A DNA stretch of 64,000 bases, from positions 655,501 to 719,500 of the forward strand of contig JAWRVZ010000110.1 of the NCBI GenBank assembly GCA_037043235.1. Reading direction: 5' to 3'. The notes under the pieces were generated by a model. It ran no database searches, was not told where the DNA came from, and saw nothing but the letters and a program-made list of their open reading frames with translations. Positions 1 through 22,500 of the stretch are shown here, one piece after another. The translations under genes and the position numbers were made by a program. This DNA is from Rhodeus uyekii (taxonomy: Eukaryota; Chordata; Actinopteri; Cypriniformes; Acheilognathidae). Position 1 is the first letter of the stretch. Every line of letters begins with the position of its first letter.

Positions 1-288
1 GTATCATAAATTATATAAATTATTGACTGCTAAAATAATTCTCCATCTTGCCACTGACACTCATGAAGCATCATGCTCCACTGACTTCACTCCTATTGGT
101 TGTCGCTCCTGAAAATCTCAGTTAATTTGCATTGTTTAATGTCTCAGCCTTATCGCATTGCTGTCACTCATGTTGCTGGAAATCACCAGCTCTCCATTGA
201 AAATAAATAGAATTTTGTCGCTGGCAGTGTGAACACCCCTTAAGAATTCATTTTGAAATATGAAAACGTTTTTCTCTCTTCCTTTCAG

Positions 289-8920
<8,632 letters not shown>

Positions 8921-9853
8921 CGTGCACACATACTCACTCACACACACATACATACACACACAGTCTCCGCACAGCTCAGCTTAGTGAGCTCATGAGTGCT
9001 CCATCCCACTCAATACAGGCTGATCTCGCCTGAACGGGAGGATGAAGCTGAAGACAAGAGACGAGTGGAAGAATAAGGCCGCTGTTTTACAAGAAGGGTA
9101 AAAACAGGCTGATAGGAAAAATGGAGGATTTTATTCCCACAACCAATGAGATCGATCCAGGCACATCCAGTGTGTGGCTTTTTCTTCTTCTCTGGGGATT
9201 CAGCCTTACCCAAAGTGACTTCTTCGGAAGATGTTGCTGATATGCTTGAAATTAAACTTCATCATCCAGTCTAAGTGGGATTTGGTGAAGGTTTGATCGG
9301 AGTATTCTGTCCAGGTGTGAGCGCTGATGTTTTGGCTCTAGACAGGTTTGAGTCAATGATAAACTGCGAGGAGGAAGGAAATGACAGACATGGCACATCC
9401 TGGTAGGTCTCGTCTGCAACAACTGTTGATCAAAGAATGTAGGATGAATCTAAATCATGAAGACTTCTGCATATCGATCCAGATCCTTCACTAATGCTTT
9501 CTTGGTGACTTTATGTCTGAACGCAAATTTTGGTAGTTTAACCTCTTGAGGTTTTGCTGCCTGGATGTTTGTCGACCACACTAATTTTTTCTTTCTCCCT
9601 CGTACCAAACTAAAATCACTCTGTTTTCTTTCAACTGATGGTTTGTACTTTGCTTGCTGTCATCTCAAATGGCCGATTCACCTGCATTCCCCTGTCCTGG
9701 GAACAGTTGCACAGTTTAGGTTAAATTGTTCATTTACTCTTGGAAAGCTATAATTTAAGTGCAACTTGTAGCAACACACTAGCAATTATTTTATGACTTT
9801 TTTTTTCTTTTTTTTCCTCATGTTTAGGTTTTTTTTCATGAAAAAGCAGGAAA

Positions 9854-9859
9854 AATAAA
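9854..9859 (+). promoter_or_regulatory. candidate kdm2 polyadenylation signal
   Basis: AATAAA about 0.93 kb after the kdm2 stop codon. The intervening 8921-9853 is then the 3' untranslated region and holds no other gene. Confidence 0.4.
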
Positions 9860-10195
9860 AAGTGGAAAGCAAACAAGTTGTTTTATTTGCTTATATTGCC
9901 TTTCATCATGCATGATAAAAGCTTTTAAAGATAGAAGTAGAGCTACAATAATTTAAATATGAAGTATTGGTCAACTGATATGTAGTTTTGAATGGCCAGA
10001 GAACAGGATTGCTGATCTACAGTGAGGTAAAAAATTCTGAAACTGTTTAAAATCGTTTGGTATTTTATTTCTGGAAATGTTTTGAAAAGTGTTCATATCT
10101 TACCGTATATAAAATTGTCATTCAATATTATTTCTAGGTCACTAATCAAAGAAGTACACTTTTCAGATCTGTTTTCTGACCATGTGACCTCAAGG

Positions 10196-10360
10196 TCAGA
10201 TTTACTTTACTTTTATGCATTTGGCAGACACTTTTATCTAAAGTGACTTGCATTGCATTCAAGAAATACTTTGAATCAGTTCTTGCTTTCCCTGGGGATT
10301 GAACCCATGAACTTGGTGTTATAAACACCAATTCTCTACTGATTGAGCATCAGGAAAGCC
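10196..10360 (-). mobile_element. tRNA-derived SINE, HAmo-like
   Basis: On the minus strand the tRNA-like head comes first (GGTTCAATCC box B-like motif). Then come CAGGGAAAGCAAGAACTGAT and the tail motif with AAAAGTGTCTGCCAAATGC. The same composite unit recurs at 22940, 32325, 33908 and 52008, and the layout matches HAmo SINEs described in cyprinids. Confidence 0.85.
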
Positions 10361-10845
10361 TGTACTTTTATCCAATTGAAGCATACAAGATTTTATATTA
10401 AGGAAAGAAAATGAAAAGGGTTTTCATTGTTCATCTTTTGAATTCTTCTGTACAAATGAATGATCGCAAATTCTTCATGTGCTTAATAATATCTATACTT
10501 TATATATTCATGTATGTGTGTGTGTATATATAAAATCCTTTTATCCAATACATTGCATTCAATGTATAAACCTTTATCTTACAAAATTTATTGCTATATG
10601 GCTAATATATTACTTAAAAGCCCTTGGGTATTTAGTCTTTCATGTACGGATTTGAAATATTAGCTTCTAATTTGTCCTCATTATGAACCCTCAACACAGC
10701 ACCTTCCAGGTAAAAGTGCATTTAAAAAAAATGTATCTTATTCTGAATTTTTCTTTTGTACTGAATTTAGAAACTTGATGTGAAGGGGTTGTGAATAACC
10801 ATGATCTTGAAGGACAAATATTCTCATTTCTTAGTTACAAAAAAC

Positions 10846-10851
10846 TTTATT
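10846..10851 (-). promoter_or_regulatory. candidate tcirg1 polyadenylation signal
   Basis: AATAAA on the minus strand about 295 bases after the tcirg1 stop. Together with the signal at 9854 it brackets the tail-to-tail space between kdm2 and tcirg1. Confidence 0.55.
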
Positions 10852-11145
10852 GGTGTTGTGTAATTTATACATCATGTGCTTGTCAAGACCTCTGCAAAGC
10901 TTATAAAACAAATCCTGAGACAGGTTCTTAAAGGGGGGGAAAACAACATCTCTGTTTTACATTTTAGAGCATGTCTGCTCCTGACATGCTGTCATTAGAT
11001 GAGAAAGAGTCCAGTGAACATTCTTCAAAACCTCTAATTTTGTCCTCCACAAAACAAAGGCATACAGACTTGGAACAACATGAAGGTGAGTAGATAACAC
11101 GTTAAGCTCCAAAATTAGATATAAAAACATTTTTACAGAGAACAA

Positions 11146-13478
11146 TTACATTTCCTCTACATGCTGAATTGATGTAAAGGAGAAAGGGTTAAACTTGTAT
11201 CCAGATCCGCTGTAGAATTTGTTCTGAAACTCCACCCTGCATCAAATGGGAAATTAAAAAGAATTCAGTTTCTCTCACGCACGCGTCACATGCCTCCAAA
11301 ATTCACTAGTGGCTGATTCTACAGTGATTGGCTTTATTTGGAGTATAATCTTCATATGTATGGCAGGAATCTGTTTGAAATATTTAAATCAATGTAAACA
11401 TCACAGTTTAAACTCCCAAGTTTATTGCCTCATTTGAATCAGTGGCGTAGCCACGGGTGGGCCTGGGTCCCCTCATTTACATGTCCGGCCCCCTCAGATT
11501 TTCAATTGTTTAACTACATATGTCAGACACCAACATGCTAGAAATTCTGAGATTCTCCCCCCCACCATCACACTACCACCACCATATTTCATATTTTACT
11601 GTTGGCATGACAGTGGCGTAGCCAGGAGGGGGCCGGACTGGTTATATATATATAGTATAAAAAATTAGTTGCCCCCTCATTTTAAGCTGGGACCCCTCCC
11701 AAAAAATTAAATTCTGGCTACGCCCCTGTGGTATGATGTTCTTTTTCTGAAATGCTTTACTTTTTTACGCAAGATGTAATGGGACACACACCGGCCAAAA
11801 AGTTAAACTTTTGTATTGTCAGCTCACAGAGATTTTCCCAAAAGTCTTTAAGTTGTTTTCTGGCAAAAATGAGACGAGTCTTAATGCTCTTTTTAAATCT
11901 TGGAACTCTGCCATACAGGCCACTTTTGCCCAGTCTCTTTCTTAACTGACCTTAACTGAGGCAAGTTATGGGCGGGGGTTGGGGACGACACTTTTTCAAA
12001 CAGAGCCTTGTAGATTGTGTTATCTTTGACTAATATTTAAATTAGTTTGATGATCTAAAACATTTAAGTGTGACAAACATGGAAAAAAAAATCAGGAACA
12101 GCGCAAACTCTTTTTCTCTTCTTCATTTACTTCCATGCTGCCTGTCATAAATGTTTCCAAAAGAGTAACGTCTCACTTGCACATCTGGTCGATGCCTTAT
12201 TAGTTTTAGAGTGGTTTACAAGGGTTGTTTGCATCCCAAATGTTTATGCATCCCATTTATTTGTGTGTGATTTTCTCACCAGTGCAGACGCAGGGCGTGC
12301 AGGAAGGCTGACAGCCCCTCCATGATGAGCAAGATGGAGACAGTGAGCATGGCAAAGATGGAGAAGATGATTGACAGCACCACGGATCCCACATAACCTT
12401 GCCACGAGAGTGAAATTCTCATCACCATCACCCAGAGAACCTCAGACAGCTCTAATACACATAAATACATAAGCAACTAAGCACCTACAACAGACAATTT
12501 CACCTGTAATTGAACATGGAATACTTAGGGATGCTTGTGAGTATTTACATACGTGCATGCGCGAGGCTGAGGGCCCAAAGTCGAAGGTACGATGCAGTGT
12601 TGGAGATGCAGCCCAGGCAGTACTCAATGGTGTGGATGGCCTGGTGCATAAAGACCTCTGTCCAATCAATCTCCTGTAAAGGTCAAGAAGACAGTCATAC
12701 AGTACTTAGGTAGTTCTTCAATAGAGGAATGGAAAATGAATGCTTTCAACTCTCGAATCTACAAGAATATACCCTTTCATATCTCTCTCAAATGTTTAGC
12801 AAATGTTCACCTGTTCCTCTGATCCCCCTCCTCCCTCTAGGTCTCCCAGTTGAGCATTTATAGAGCTGGTGTCTGTAACTAGGGGGTGATGCTCCTCCTG
12901 TAACTGAAAAACAGGGTCAAGACCTTTCATCAGACACAGTATGTGAAAAACTTCAAGAACACTCACATTTAAGCTAAAAGAGCCCCATGCCTCATTGGTA
13001 AGAAAACTACCTGGTCTTTTTGCACATGCATTAGCTTGACCAACATGAAAAATGTTTTTTTCCCTAGTTTAAAAGTTTAGAGTTGGTAAGAATTAAGAAA
13101 AGTCTTTATATATACAGTAGTATATTATACTGATGATAACATTTGTTTTTTTTGTTGTTTTTTTACAAAAAAATACTTTATCCATTTCAAAAAGTATAAA
13201 AAAAGTTAAGTATAGTTAAGTATAATTTCCAAAATATGTTATGCACCCTTTGTTTGAATTTGCCTTGATTACAATTTTTACAGAGTCTGTTTTTGAAGTG
13301 AGTGTCTCGACTTGTGTAAAATGTATTCTTAGATTTTATAAAAACTAAATACTTAGAAAAATGCATATTCAAATGAACAACTATCTGCATAACAGATAAC
13401 AACCCCCTGCAACTAAAAATGGCTTATCACAAGACCAAAACCATGTTATTTACTTGTGTAGTATATATTTGTAACATG

Positions 13479-13541
<63 letters not shown>

Positions 13542-16500
13542 GTAAAAGCCCTTTAATTGTTTTCAATATTTTCAATATTTGTTTGTATATTTTACACTCT
13601 CACGCCAATAGGACTCTCATTCTGTCACATGTGCTCCTTTATTCCACTCGTCAGTCACCATGGACACTAATCATCGCAGCTGTTCATCACTCTGTGTATT
13701 TATGTTCTCTTCGTTCATCCCTTGTTTGTCAGTCATTGATTGTGTTTCAAGCATGCAGTTACTTTGTTGCCATCATTGTTCATTACCTCAGTTTGTTTGC
13801 AGTAAAAACCTTTTTTGATTATAGAAACACTCTGAACTCTTTATTATCAGTTTTTTTATGATTCCAATTCCAATTTATATTCAAATTTGAGGTTAACCTG
13901 ATCAAGAAAAGAATGTGGTTGGTCAAAGCCTACCATTAAATTTAAGAGTCAAAACGTTTAAATTGTCAACTATGTTACCTGTCAACTAAGTTACTCTGTA
14001 GAGCAAAAGTATTACCGGTACATTTTGTAAAAAAAAAAAAAAAAAGCACATAAAGATTTTTCTTGAAGCAAAGATGCCAGAACAGACTAATTTCACCCCT
14101 ACTTACCGTTCTCCTGTTATTCCTGTGCTTGAAGTACAAGTAAAGCGGTTTTCCAAATAACAACACTGGAACTGCTAGCAGCGCCAAACATAATAAAACT
14201 CTCTGCACTATCACCTAAAGAAAGTGACATGATATGTATGTTATAGTCATGGCAGTAAAACTGTATTACAATATAAAAGCTACAAGAATCAGTGAATACT
14301 GAGTTAATCTCTCACCTGTCCTCGATAAAGTGGTGGGTTGTCTGAGTTCTCACCAAATACGAACATGTCAATGAAGTGGATCAGGATGCTGGGAGCGCGG
14401 TCTGAATCCTGAGGTCCAAACGCAATCCATTTAAACACCACCATGAAGACAAGGTACCCAAACAGACACAGCATGAACACTAGCTCAGGAATCAACACCA
14501 GAAACATGCTGTTCACATCCCCCGTGTACCTGAGGAGAAAGTGTAACAGATCAGAAATATGAAGCAGGAAATGGTATACCAAAATGAATCCTACTTTATG
14601 ACTCACATGTAGTTGAAGAAGGATAAGCAAATTCCAAAAGTCATATGAATGACCCCGATGATGACAGACATCTTCATTTTATAGGAGTTGAGGAAGGTGA
14701 GGTGGTTACTGGCGAGGCTCCAGATCTAAGAACCAGGGAACGAGATACAGTCAAACCCAAACCTCATAGTGAGCTAAACACAAGAGGGATTTGATTAAAG
14801 CCCTGATTACCGGGTCAATGCCGAATGGATAGGGCCCCTGGAATACTCCAGTTATGTTTGGATCTAAAGTGAGGTACTGGTTGCTCCTCAAAGTTTCATC
14901 ACTGAACCAGCCCAGAAGAAAGAAGACAAAAGTGAGTGTAAAATGAGAGCACATAGGCAAGCTGAAACTGATCAGGTTCACAGAGTCAAAGTTTAAATAC
15001 ATTAGCGAAAGTTCATGCATTAAAAAAGATCTTTTGTCTACAGTCAAAATAAAACTAGCGAAGCACAGCTCACACAGACGCTTTCTCTTGGTTAACATGG
15101 TGAATCTATGTCTCTAACACAGTGCTTCTCAATTATTTTCTGTCGCCCCCCCCTAGGAAGAAGTAAATATTTTGCGCCCCCCCCATTTTGGAACTTCCCT
15201 TTGGGGGGGAGAGGAGGACCTACACGCGAGGGGGCTTGTGGCTAGTTTTAGTGTAATTTATATGCATTTGTAGGCTTGTTTTAATGGAATTTATATGCAT
15301 TTATATATGAAATTTGGGCGGGTTTGTCATCAAAAACAAGCCCAATTTTTATCGACCAGCCCAATGCATTTTAAGTACTTAATGTAAATAGTTATTTATT
15401 TAATTTTACTTAGTGAACCGCTACTGAAAGAGAGACTCACAACATTCATGGATAGAACGTACTTTTGTTTGGCTGGTAATATATTTGCAGTTTGTTTGTT
15501 TCTCTTCACGAGACACAAATAACTTTTCTGAAATTCCTCAAGTGCACCATCGAATGGGAAAAAACTACAGCCTAACAGTAGGCTAAGATTAATAATGAGA
15601 ATGTTCAATTGTTTTAAGCTGCATTTGTTGCATTTGTGTATAATTAGCCCAGTTATCATTTTCTCATGGAAACAGAGGTGAATAAAAACGTGTTTTATAG
15701 TTGGTTGGTAAAGTATTTTCATTTGGCGAGGGTGGGGTTTTAGCATGCGGTTCGTGTTTACATCGGCCATGTGCTTTCATGTTGTGTTTCATGTCGCGCG
15801 CAGTTGGTGTTTTCACTAGCTATGCGCTGTCTTGTCTTGTTTCATGGGAACACGCGGCTATACGCGTTCGCATATACATGTGATTTGCCCCAGCTGTTTC
15901 CCCTCATTATCCTCCTCATGTGCTCCCTATTTAATCCCTTCATGTTTGCTGTCTTGTGCTGGTTCGTCGTCATATCTTGGTGGTGTTTGCTGTCGTGTTC
16001 CTGTACTTAGTCTAGTCTAGTTTTCAAGTCAAGTCTAGTCCGCCGAGTTTTGTTTTTCCCCCTCGGGGTGGTTTTTGTTGTGTTTTGTTTGTTTTCATTG
16101 TAATAAATCCCCATTCTACTGCATCTCTGAATCCTCACATCTTCCCTTCATCACACCTGACAGAGGGACAGCAATCTACCTAATATTTAACCTTTGCTTT
16201 GGATGTAATAGTGTGTGTGTACCTCCAGTTACAATGCTGCATCATGGGTTTGAGGTGCCAGCCAGAGGAAAGGGGACTGAGTCCCTTACTGAAGCACTCA
16301 TTATAAACAGCCCCAGTATAGATGGAGAACAGTCCCATCAGAAGGATCAGATACCTCCCACCAAACAGCATACGCCATATCTAAAAGAGACGCACAGAAA
16401 AAATGTACTAATTCAGTACAAATCTAAAGAAAGTGATGCAGACAGATACATTACTATCTAAATTTTGGGGTCAGTAAGATTTTCTTTAAATAAGGTGTGA

Positions 16501-19500
16501 TATATGTTATGTTATTCCATAAAGAGATGCATCAATTCCAGCACATCTCAAAGACTTTCAATGAATTTAAGGTCTGGAATAAGAGGTGCCAAGTCATGTG
16601 TGAAAACAATTCTTCAAGCTCTCTCCCAACCATTCTTTCACAGTTTGAGCCTAATGAATCTTGACATTGTCATTCTGCAACATGACCATGATGTTTCTTC
16701 CTAAATGGTTGTCTAAGAAATTAAAATGTACACACTCCATCAGTTAGAGTTAGAAGAACTGTTGCCAAATATACAACATGCTAGAAACATAATAATCACT
16801 GCAATAATGATCCAATCATAGACTCTTAAACATTTCACTATTTAAACATATAGAGTTACTTTTTTTTGTGGCTGGGCAGTGTATATACAGGGAGTGCAGA
16901 ATTATTAGGCAAATGAGTATTTTGACCACATCATCCTCGTTATGCATGTTGTCTTACTCCAAGCTGTATAGGCTGGAAAGCCTACTACCAATTAAGCATA
17001 TTAGGTGATGTGCATCTCTGTAATGAGAAGGGGTGTGGTCTAATGACATCAACACCCTATATCAGGTGTGCATAATTATTAGGCAACTTCCTTTCCTTTG
17101 GCAAAATGGGTCAAAAGAAGGACTTGACAGGCTCAGAAAAGTCAAAAATAGTGAGATATATTGCAGAGGGATGCAGCAGTCTTAAAATAGCCAAGCTTCT
17201 GAAGCGTGATCATCGAACAATCAAGCGTTTCATTCAAAATAGTCAACAGGGTCGCAAGAAGCGTGCGGAAAAACCAAGGCGCAAAATAACTGCCCGTGAA
17301 CTGAGAAAAGTCAAGCGTGCAGCTGCCAAGATGCCACTTGCCACCAGTTTGGCCATATTTCAGAGCTACAACATCACTGGAGTGCCCAAAAGCACAAGGT
17401 GTGCAATACTCAGAGACATGGCCAAGGTAAGAAAGGCAGAAAGTCGACCACCACTGAACAAGACACACAAGCTGAAACGTCAAGACTGGGCCAAGAAATA
17501 TCTCAAGACTGATTTTTCTAAGGTTTTATGGACTGATGAAATGAGAGTGAGTCTTGATGGGCCAGATGGATGGGCCCGTGGCTGGATTGGTAAAGGGCAG
17601 AGAGCTCCAGTCCGACTCAGACGCCAGCAAGGTGGAGGTGGAGTACTGGTTTGGGCTGGTATCATCAAAGATGAGCTTGTGGGGCCTTTTCGTGTTGAGG
17701 ATGGAGTCAAGCTCAACTCCCAGTCCTACTGCCAGTTTCTGGAAGACACCTTCTTCAAGCAGTGGTACAGGAAGAAGTCTGCATCCTTCAAGAAAAACAT
17801 GATTTTCATGCAGGACAATGCTCCATCACACGCGTCCAAGTACTCCACAGCGTGGCTGGCAAGAACGGGTATAAAAGAAGAAAATCTAATGATATGGCCT
17901 CCTTGTTCACCTGATCTGAACCCCATTGAGAACCTGTGGTCCATCATCAAATGTGCGATTTAAAAGGAGGGAAAACAGTACACCTCTCTGAACAGTGTAT
18001 GGGAGGCTGTGGTTGCTGCTGCACGCAATGTTGATGGTGAACAGATCAAAACACTGACAGAATCCATGGATGGCAGGCTTTTGAGTGTCCTTGCAAAGAA
18101 AGGTGGCTATATTGGTCACTGATTTGTTTTTGTTTGGTTTTTGAATGTCAGAAATGTATATTTGTGAATGTTGAGATGTTATTTGGTTTCACTGGTAAAA
18201 ATAAATAATTGAAATGGGTATAAATTTGTTTTTTGTTAAGTTGCCTAATAATTATGCACAGTAATAGTCACCTGCACACACAGATATCCCCCTAAAATAG
18301 CTAAAACTAAAAACTACTTAAAATATTGATACAAAAATATTCAGCTTTGATATTAATGATTTTTTTGTGTTCAGTGAGAACATGGTTGTTGTTCAATAAT
18401 AAAATTAATCCTCAAAAATACAACTTACATTTACATTTTACATTTACTCATTTAGCAGACGCTTTTATCCAAAGCGACTTACAATTTGAGGAATATAACT
18501 TGCCTAATAATTCTGCACTCCCTGTAGTATATTTGGCCCCAAACTTTTGAACAGTAGTGTGAAGTCTGAAAGCTGAAGGATGATTCTTGTATTGAACCAA
18601 GAAAATTCTTAAGAGACTCTTAATGTATAGTTTATTCTATTTAAATGCAATTGCAATTGATATGTACTGTATAAAATAAAATAAATAAACCTCATTAGTA
18701 CTATTCCTCATCTTAGGGTTTCTTTCCTCCAGAATCATCCACAGGGCAGCCAATGTAATGAGTAAACCGTGACCAACATCTCCAAACATCACCGCAAACA
18801 GGAAGGGAAAAGTAATGATGGTGTACACAGCTGTGAAGGGATCACACACGTAAGGCATTTACTGTTAGAGGTTTATGTACTTTAATAGGTTATTTATCTC
18901 AAGCAACAACAACACTTAATTTTACTCAGTTAAATTAACATTTAGTGCACGTGTTACCTGGATTAATCTCTCTGTAACTGGCCACACCATAAGCATCCAC
19001 AATGCTCTGGAAGCTGGAAGTGAATGCGTTGGTGTTAAAGAGTGTTGGGGGAGATGTAGGTGCAGGTAAACGGTTGTAGAAGGAGTCTACACTGCTACCG
19101 CTTTTCCTCTAAGATATAGAAAAGACAAAAGACAGTACGCTGTTGTGAGATCCGCTGCTTTGAATCCTGCCACTATTATATTACTCAGTTATCTAAAAAA
19201 CTGTGCGCACCACTTAAAATACAAAATACATTTGACGTATTTCTGAATGGCCTTTTCTCACCGTTCCTTCGATCAGAGCGCTTTGGAGCAGAAGCAGTTT
19301 GGCCACAGGACACCAGGCCTCTGCAATGAGACACTTGTCTGTGACTGAAGGGCTGCAGAGGTTAAGGACCATCTGCACAGCTTTACACTTCTGCACTCGT
19401 ATTTTCCATTGTGGCATCTGACTAATGCAGCGAGACAGCAGCTGCTGCATATACTGCTCCGTCTGAGAAAGCACCTGCAGACAGACAAGAGTGAAGTTTA

Positions 19501-22500
19501 AGAGTGGAAAGTCAAAATGAAACATTTTATTATTATTCATTTACTTTTGTGAATAAAGTAAATAAACTTAATTAACATACTGTGCACATTACTCCAAATA
19601 ATGTACTAAAGTTTTAGAAAAAATTTGTGTAAGGCTTTATTTATTTGATAAAAAATAGTAATAAATGATAAACTGTTTTCTATTATAATACATTTTAAAG
19701 TACTGTTCATTCCTGTGATGGCAAAGCTGAATTTTCAGCATCATTAATCCAGTCTTCAGTGTCCACATGATCCTTCAGATATCGTTCTAATTGCTGCTCA
19801 AGAAACATTAATTATTATTATCAATATTGGGTACAGTTGTTGTCAGGGTTCTGTCACTGTAATGAAGCGTCACTCAGGCTGGGATCCATATGCGTACTTT
19901 ATTAAAGAGCAAGGGTGGTCGTACAGGCTGGGTCAGTCGGGAGCAAACAGAAACACAAGGGCAGACTGAATCAGAGACGGTGTCACAGGCAAACAGGTCA
20001 GGGCAGGCAGATAACGATCACAGGTAGAGAATCCAGGCAGAGGTCAATAGGCAGGCAGACAGGTTCAGAAACGGGTAAACAGCAGTGATGGCAACAGGTA
20101 AACAGTCATATGAAATAACGCTCAGAAATGCTAACCGGGGTACAACAAGACTTCGCTCTGAGCTGTGGGGTGACCGGGTTTAAATAGTCTCTGAGAATGG
20201 GTAACAGGTGGAGAAGCAAGCAGTCCTGATGGAATTCAGCTGTGTATGTGTGTGATTAGTCCGGTGAGATGGTTGCTGGGAAATGTAGTGTGTGAGGTGT
20301 GTCAGTACTCAGGCGATGGCTCCCTCCAGTGGCCCGAGGAGGGAATCACGGAGTCCGTCTCTGTGACAGTCACTTCGGTATGGGTTTCTGGTGGGTTTCT
20401 TTCTTCTTTTTTTTGGTCGACAGAGCTCTGACACTGCTCCCTCGTTCCCATTGCTCTATTCGTTGCGTCTTTGTGAGAGTGCGTGGCTTTGTGTTGTGCG
20501 CTCTCTTGTCTGTGTGCTTTCTTGTCGTTAGTGTCGCGTGCAGTTGGTGTGTTTACTAACTACGTGCTGTCTTGTCAAGTTCATGTGAACACGCGGCGAT
20601 GCACGTTCGCATTTGCTGCGTGTTCGTGTCTTGTTATTGTGTAACCCCGCCCATCTTGTTCCCTTGTTTCCCTTGATTGTTCTCAGCTGTTTTCTTTGCT
20701 GTGTTCCCTATTTAATCCCTGTGTGTTTGCTGTCCTGTGTAGCGTCGTTGTCTTTCTATGTCATTCCCATGGCAGCTCTCTGTGTTTCCTCACCATGTTC
20801 CCTCCGGTTTTTCTGTTTAGCGTTCTGTTTCTTAGTTTAGTTATGATTTTACCCCTTGGGGCAGTTTTGTTTTATTTTCATTATACGTAATAATAAATCC
20901 TTTTTCACCCGCATACCTGAGTCCTCCCTACTTGTACCGTGACAGTTGTGCTACGTAATATTTTTATGAAAACCATGATAAATTTTTTTCTTTTTTCATT
21001 CTTTGATTAATAGAAAGTACCAAAGAACAGCATTTATTTGAAATGTAAATATGGATAAATTTAATGTAACCTTGCTGAATATAAGTATTATTTGTTTTTC
21101 TTTTAACATTTTTTTTAATCTTACATTTAAATGGTAGTGTATAATATTTTTTTATTATATTATTTTTCACTTATATATCATATCCTAAAAGTAAAATAAT
21201 TTAACTTGTAATGTGCAATGTTTTGCTTTAAAAATGTGTGCTTGTGCCAATTTCTGTAAAAATGTATGCCACTTTTGATATTTTGTTAAAAATGTAATGA
21301 AGTTCGTTAATTTAAAGTATGTCTGAACTGTCTAAATACTTTACACTGTATGCTCTTATTTCAAAGAAAATGTAATTATACAAAATAAAAGGATAAAGGG
21401 AACATTTTTCACCGTTTTGATATCTACTATCCTAGTTTCCAGCCCCTGAAGTATTTCTTCTCTCTCCTCCAAGCCCTCTGGATACACAAAGGTGTGAGTG
21501 TGGAAACTATGAATAAAGAGATCCAGAATATATATTATTCATGTATAAATGGAAAAGACTGCGTGGGATTACTTACATAAGAATAATGTGATATAATGAA
21601 AAAGTGCTATAGTAAGTTACAATAATTAAATTGAAATAAGCTATGAATGTACCAGTCACAGATCTTCTTTACTTTCTGCCCAATCTGCTCTCCCCAAAAA
21701 GAAATCACAAAGACAGTCCACTGAATCATCTCTCCCTGTGAGCAGGAAAAACATGAAAATTAAATTGACTTTTTCATCAAAATTAGTTATCTGATTCATT
21801 TTAATGTAACATTCTCTTACAGTGTCTGGTACTTCCAGCCTCTCTTCCATTTCCCAGAAGTCTACAATGATATAACCACGACAGGCCCGCCATAGCAGCC
21901 TCTCAAACGGTGAAACCTTCCATGGATGAACCACACCAGCGACAAAGCTTTGCAGGAAAGAGGTCAATTCCATTATTAGTGTCTTGTTACAGTGTTCACA
22001 TTTGAAATGTGAAAATAATTTACAAATTATTGCCAAAAGGTGCGCTCACGTTTGCCTTGATCTGCTAAATTTGCAGGCAAATTCTAGTCATTTGAAATGA
22101 AATTTTCATTTTATGCAATGGGGAGTAAAAAGTTTCTCTGTGCAGATTTTGCTCACGTTTACACATATTTGTTGCACTGACCAACAGAAAACTACTTGTT
22201 CTGAAAGCGACTTCTGTGTGAACTGTGCTTCATAGATTACCGACAATAGACAATGGACCTTTTTTTCCCACAAAATATTGATAATACCATGTCACTTTAT
22301 CCATAAAGGTGTGGTCACATTTACTGTGGTTTGGTGAAATTTCGCTGGCCAATTCCAATAGCAATCTATGTGTTTGGCAGTTTCTTGTGAGGGAGAAAAA
22401 GTTCCCCATGCTAGACCTGCATATGGCCATTCCCAGAAGCCAGTTATTATAGTTTTAAATATAGAATATAATTTTTTATTGTTTTGCAAAAACACATTCC

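Larger units (their letters stand above)
16888..18524 (+). mobile_element. Tc1-like (DD37E) transposon with double inverted repeats
   Basis: The element is flanked by TA on both sides (16886-16887 and 18525-18526). Its outer 25-bp inverted repeats are perfect (16888-16912 and 18500-18524; begins CAGGGAGTGCAGAATTATTA). A second, internal 22-bp perfect pair lies at 17068-17089 and 18238-18259 (begins GTGCATAATTATTAGGCAAC). This gives the IR/DR layout of many Tc1-like elements. It sits in the tcirg1 intron between exons 18691 and 16380 and encodes the transposase described separately. A SINE-tail fragment at 18425-18488 lies between the inner and outer right repeats. Confidence 0.97.

Noticed and set aside
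10146..10331. tRNA gene candidate from the tRNA-like head
   Set aside because: The tRNA-like part is joined to a SINE body and tail and recurs in the window, so it is a SINE.
13583..13861. Open frames of hydrophobic type at 13.6 kb, and similar ones at 15.7-16.0 and 20.2-20.9 kb
   Set aside because: The stretches at 15.7-16.1 and 20.4-20.9 kb are LTRs, and the one at 13.6 kb looks similar; the frames are accidental.
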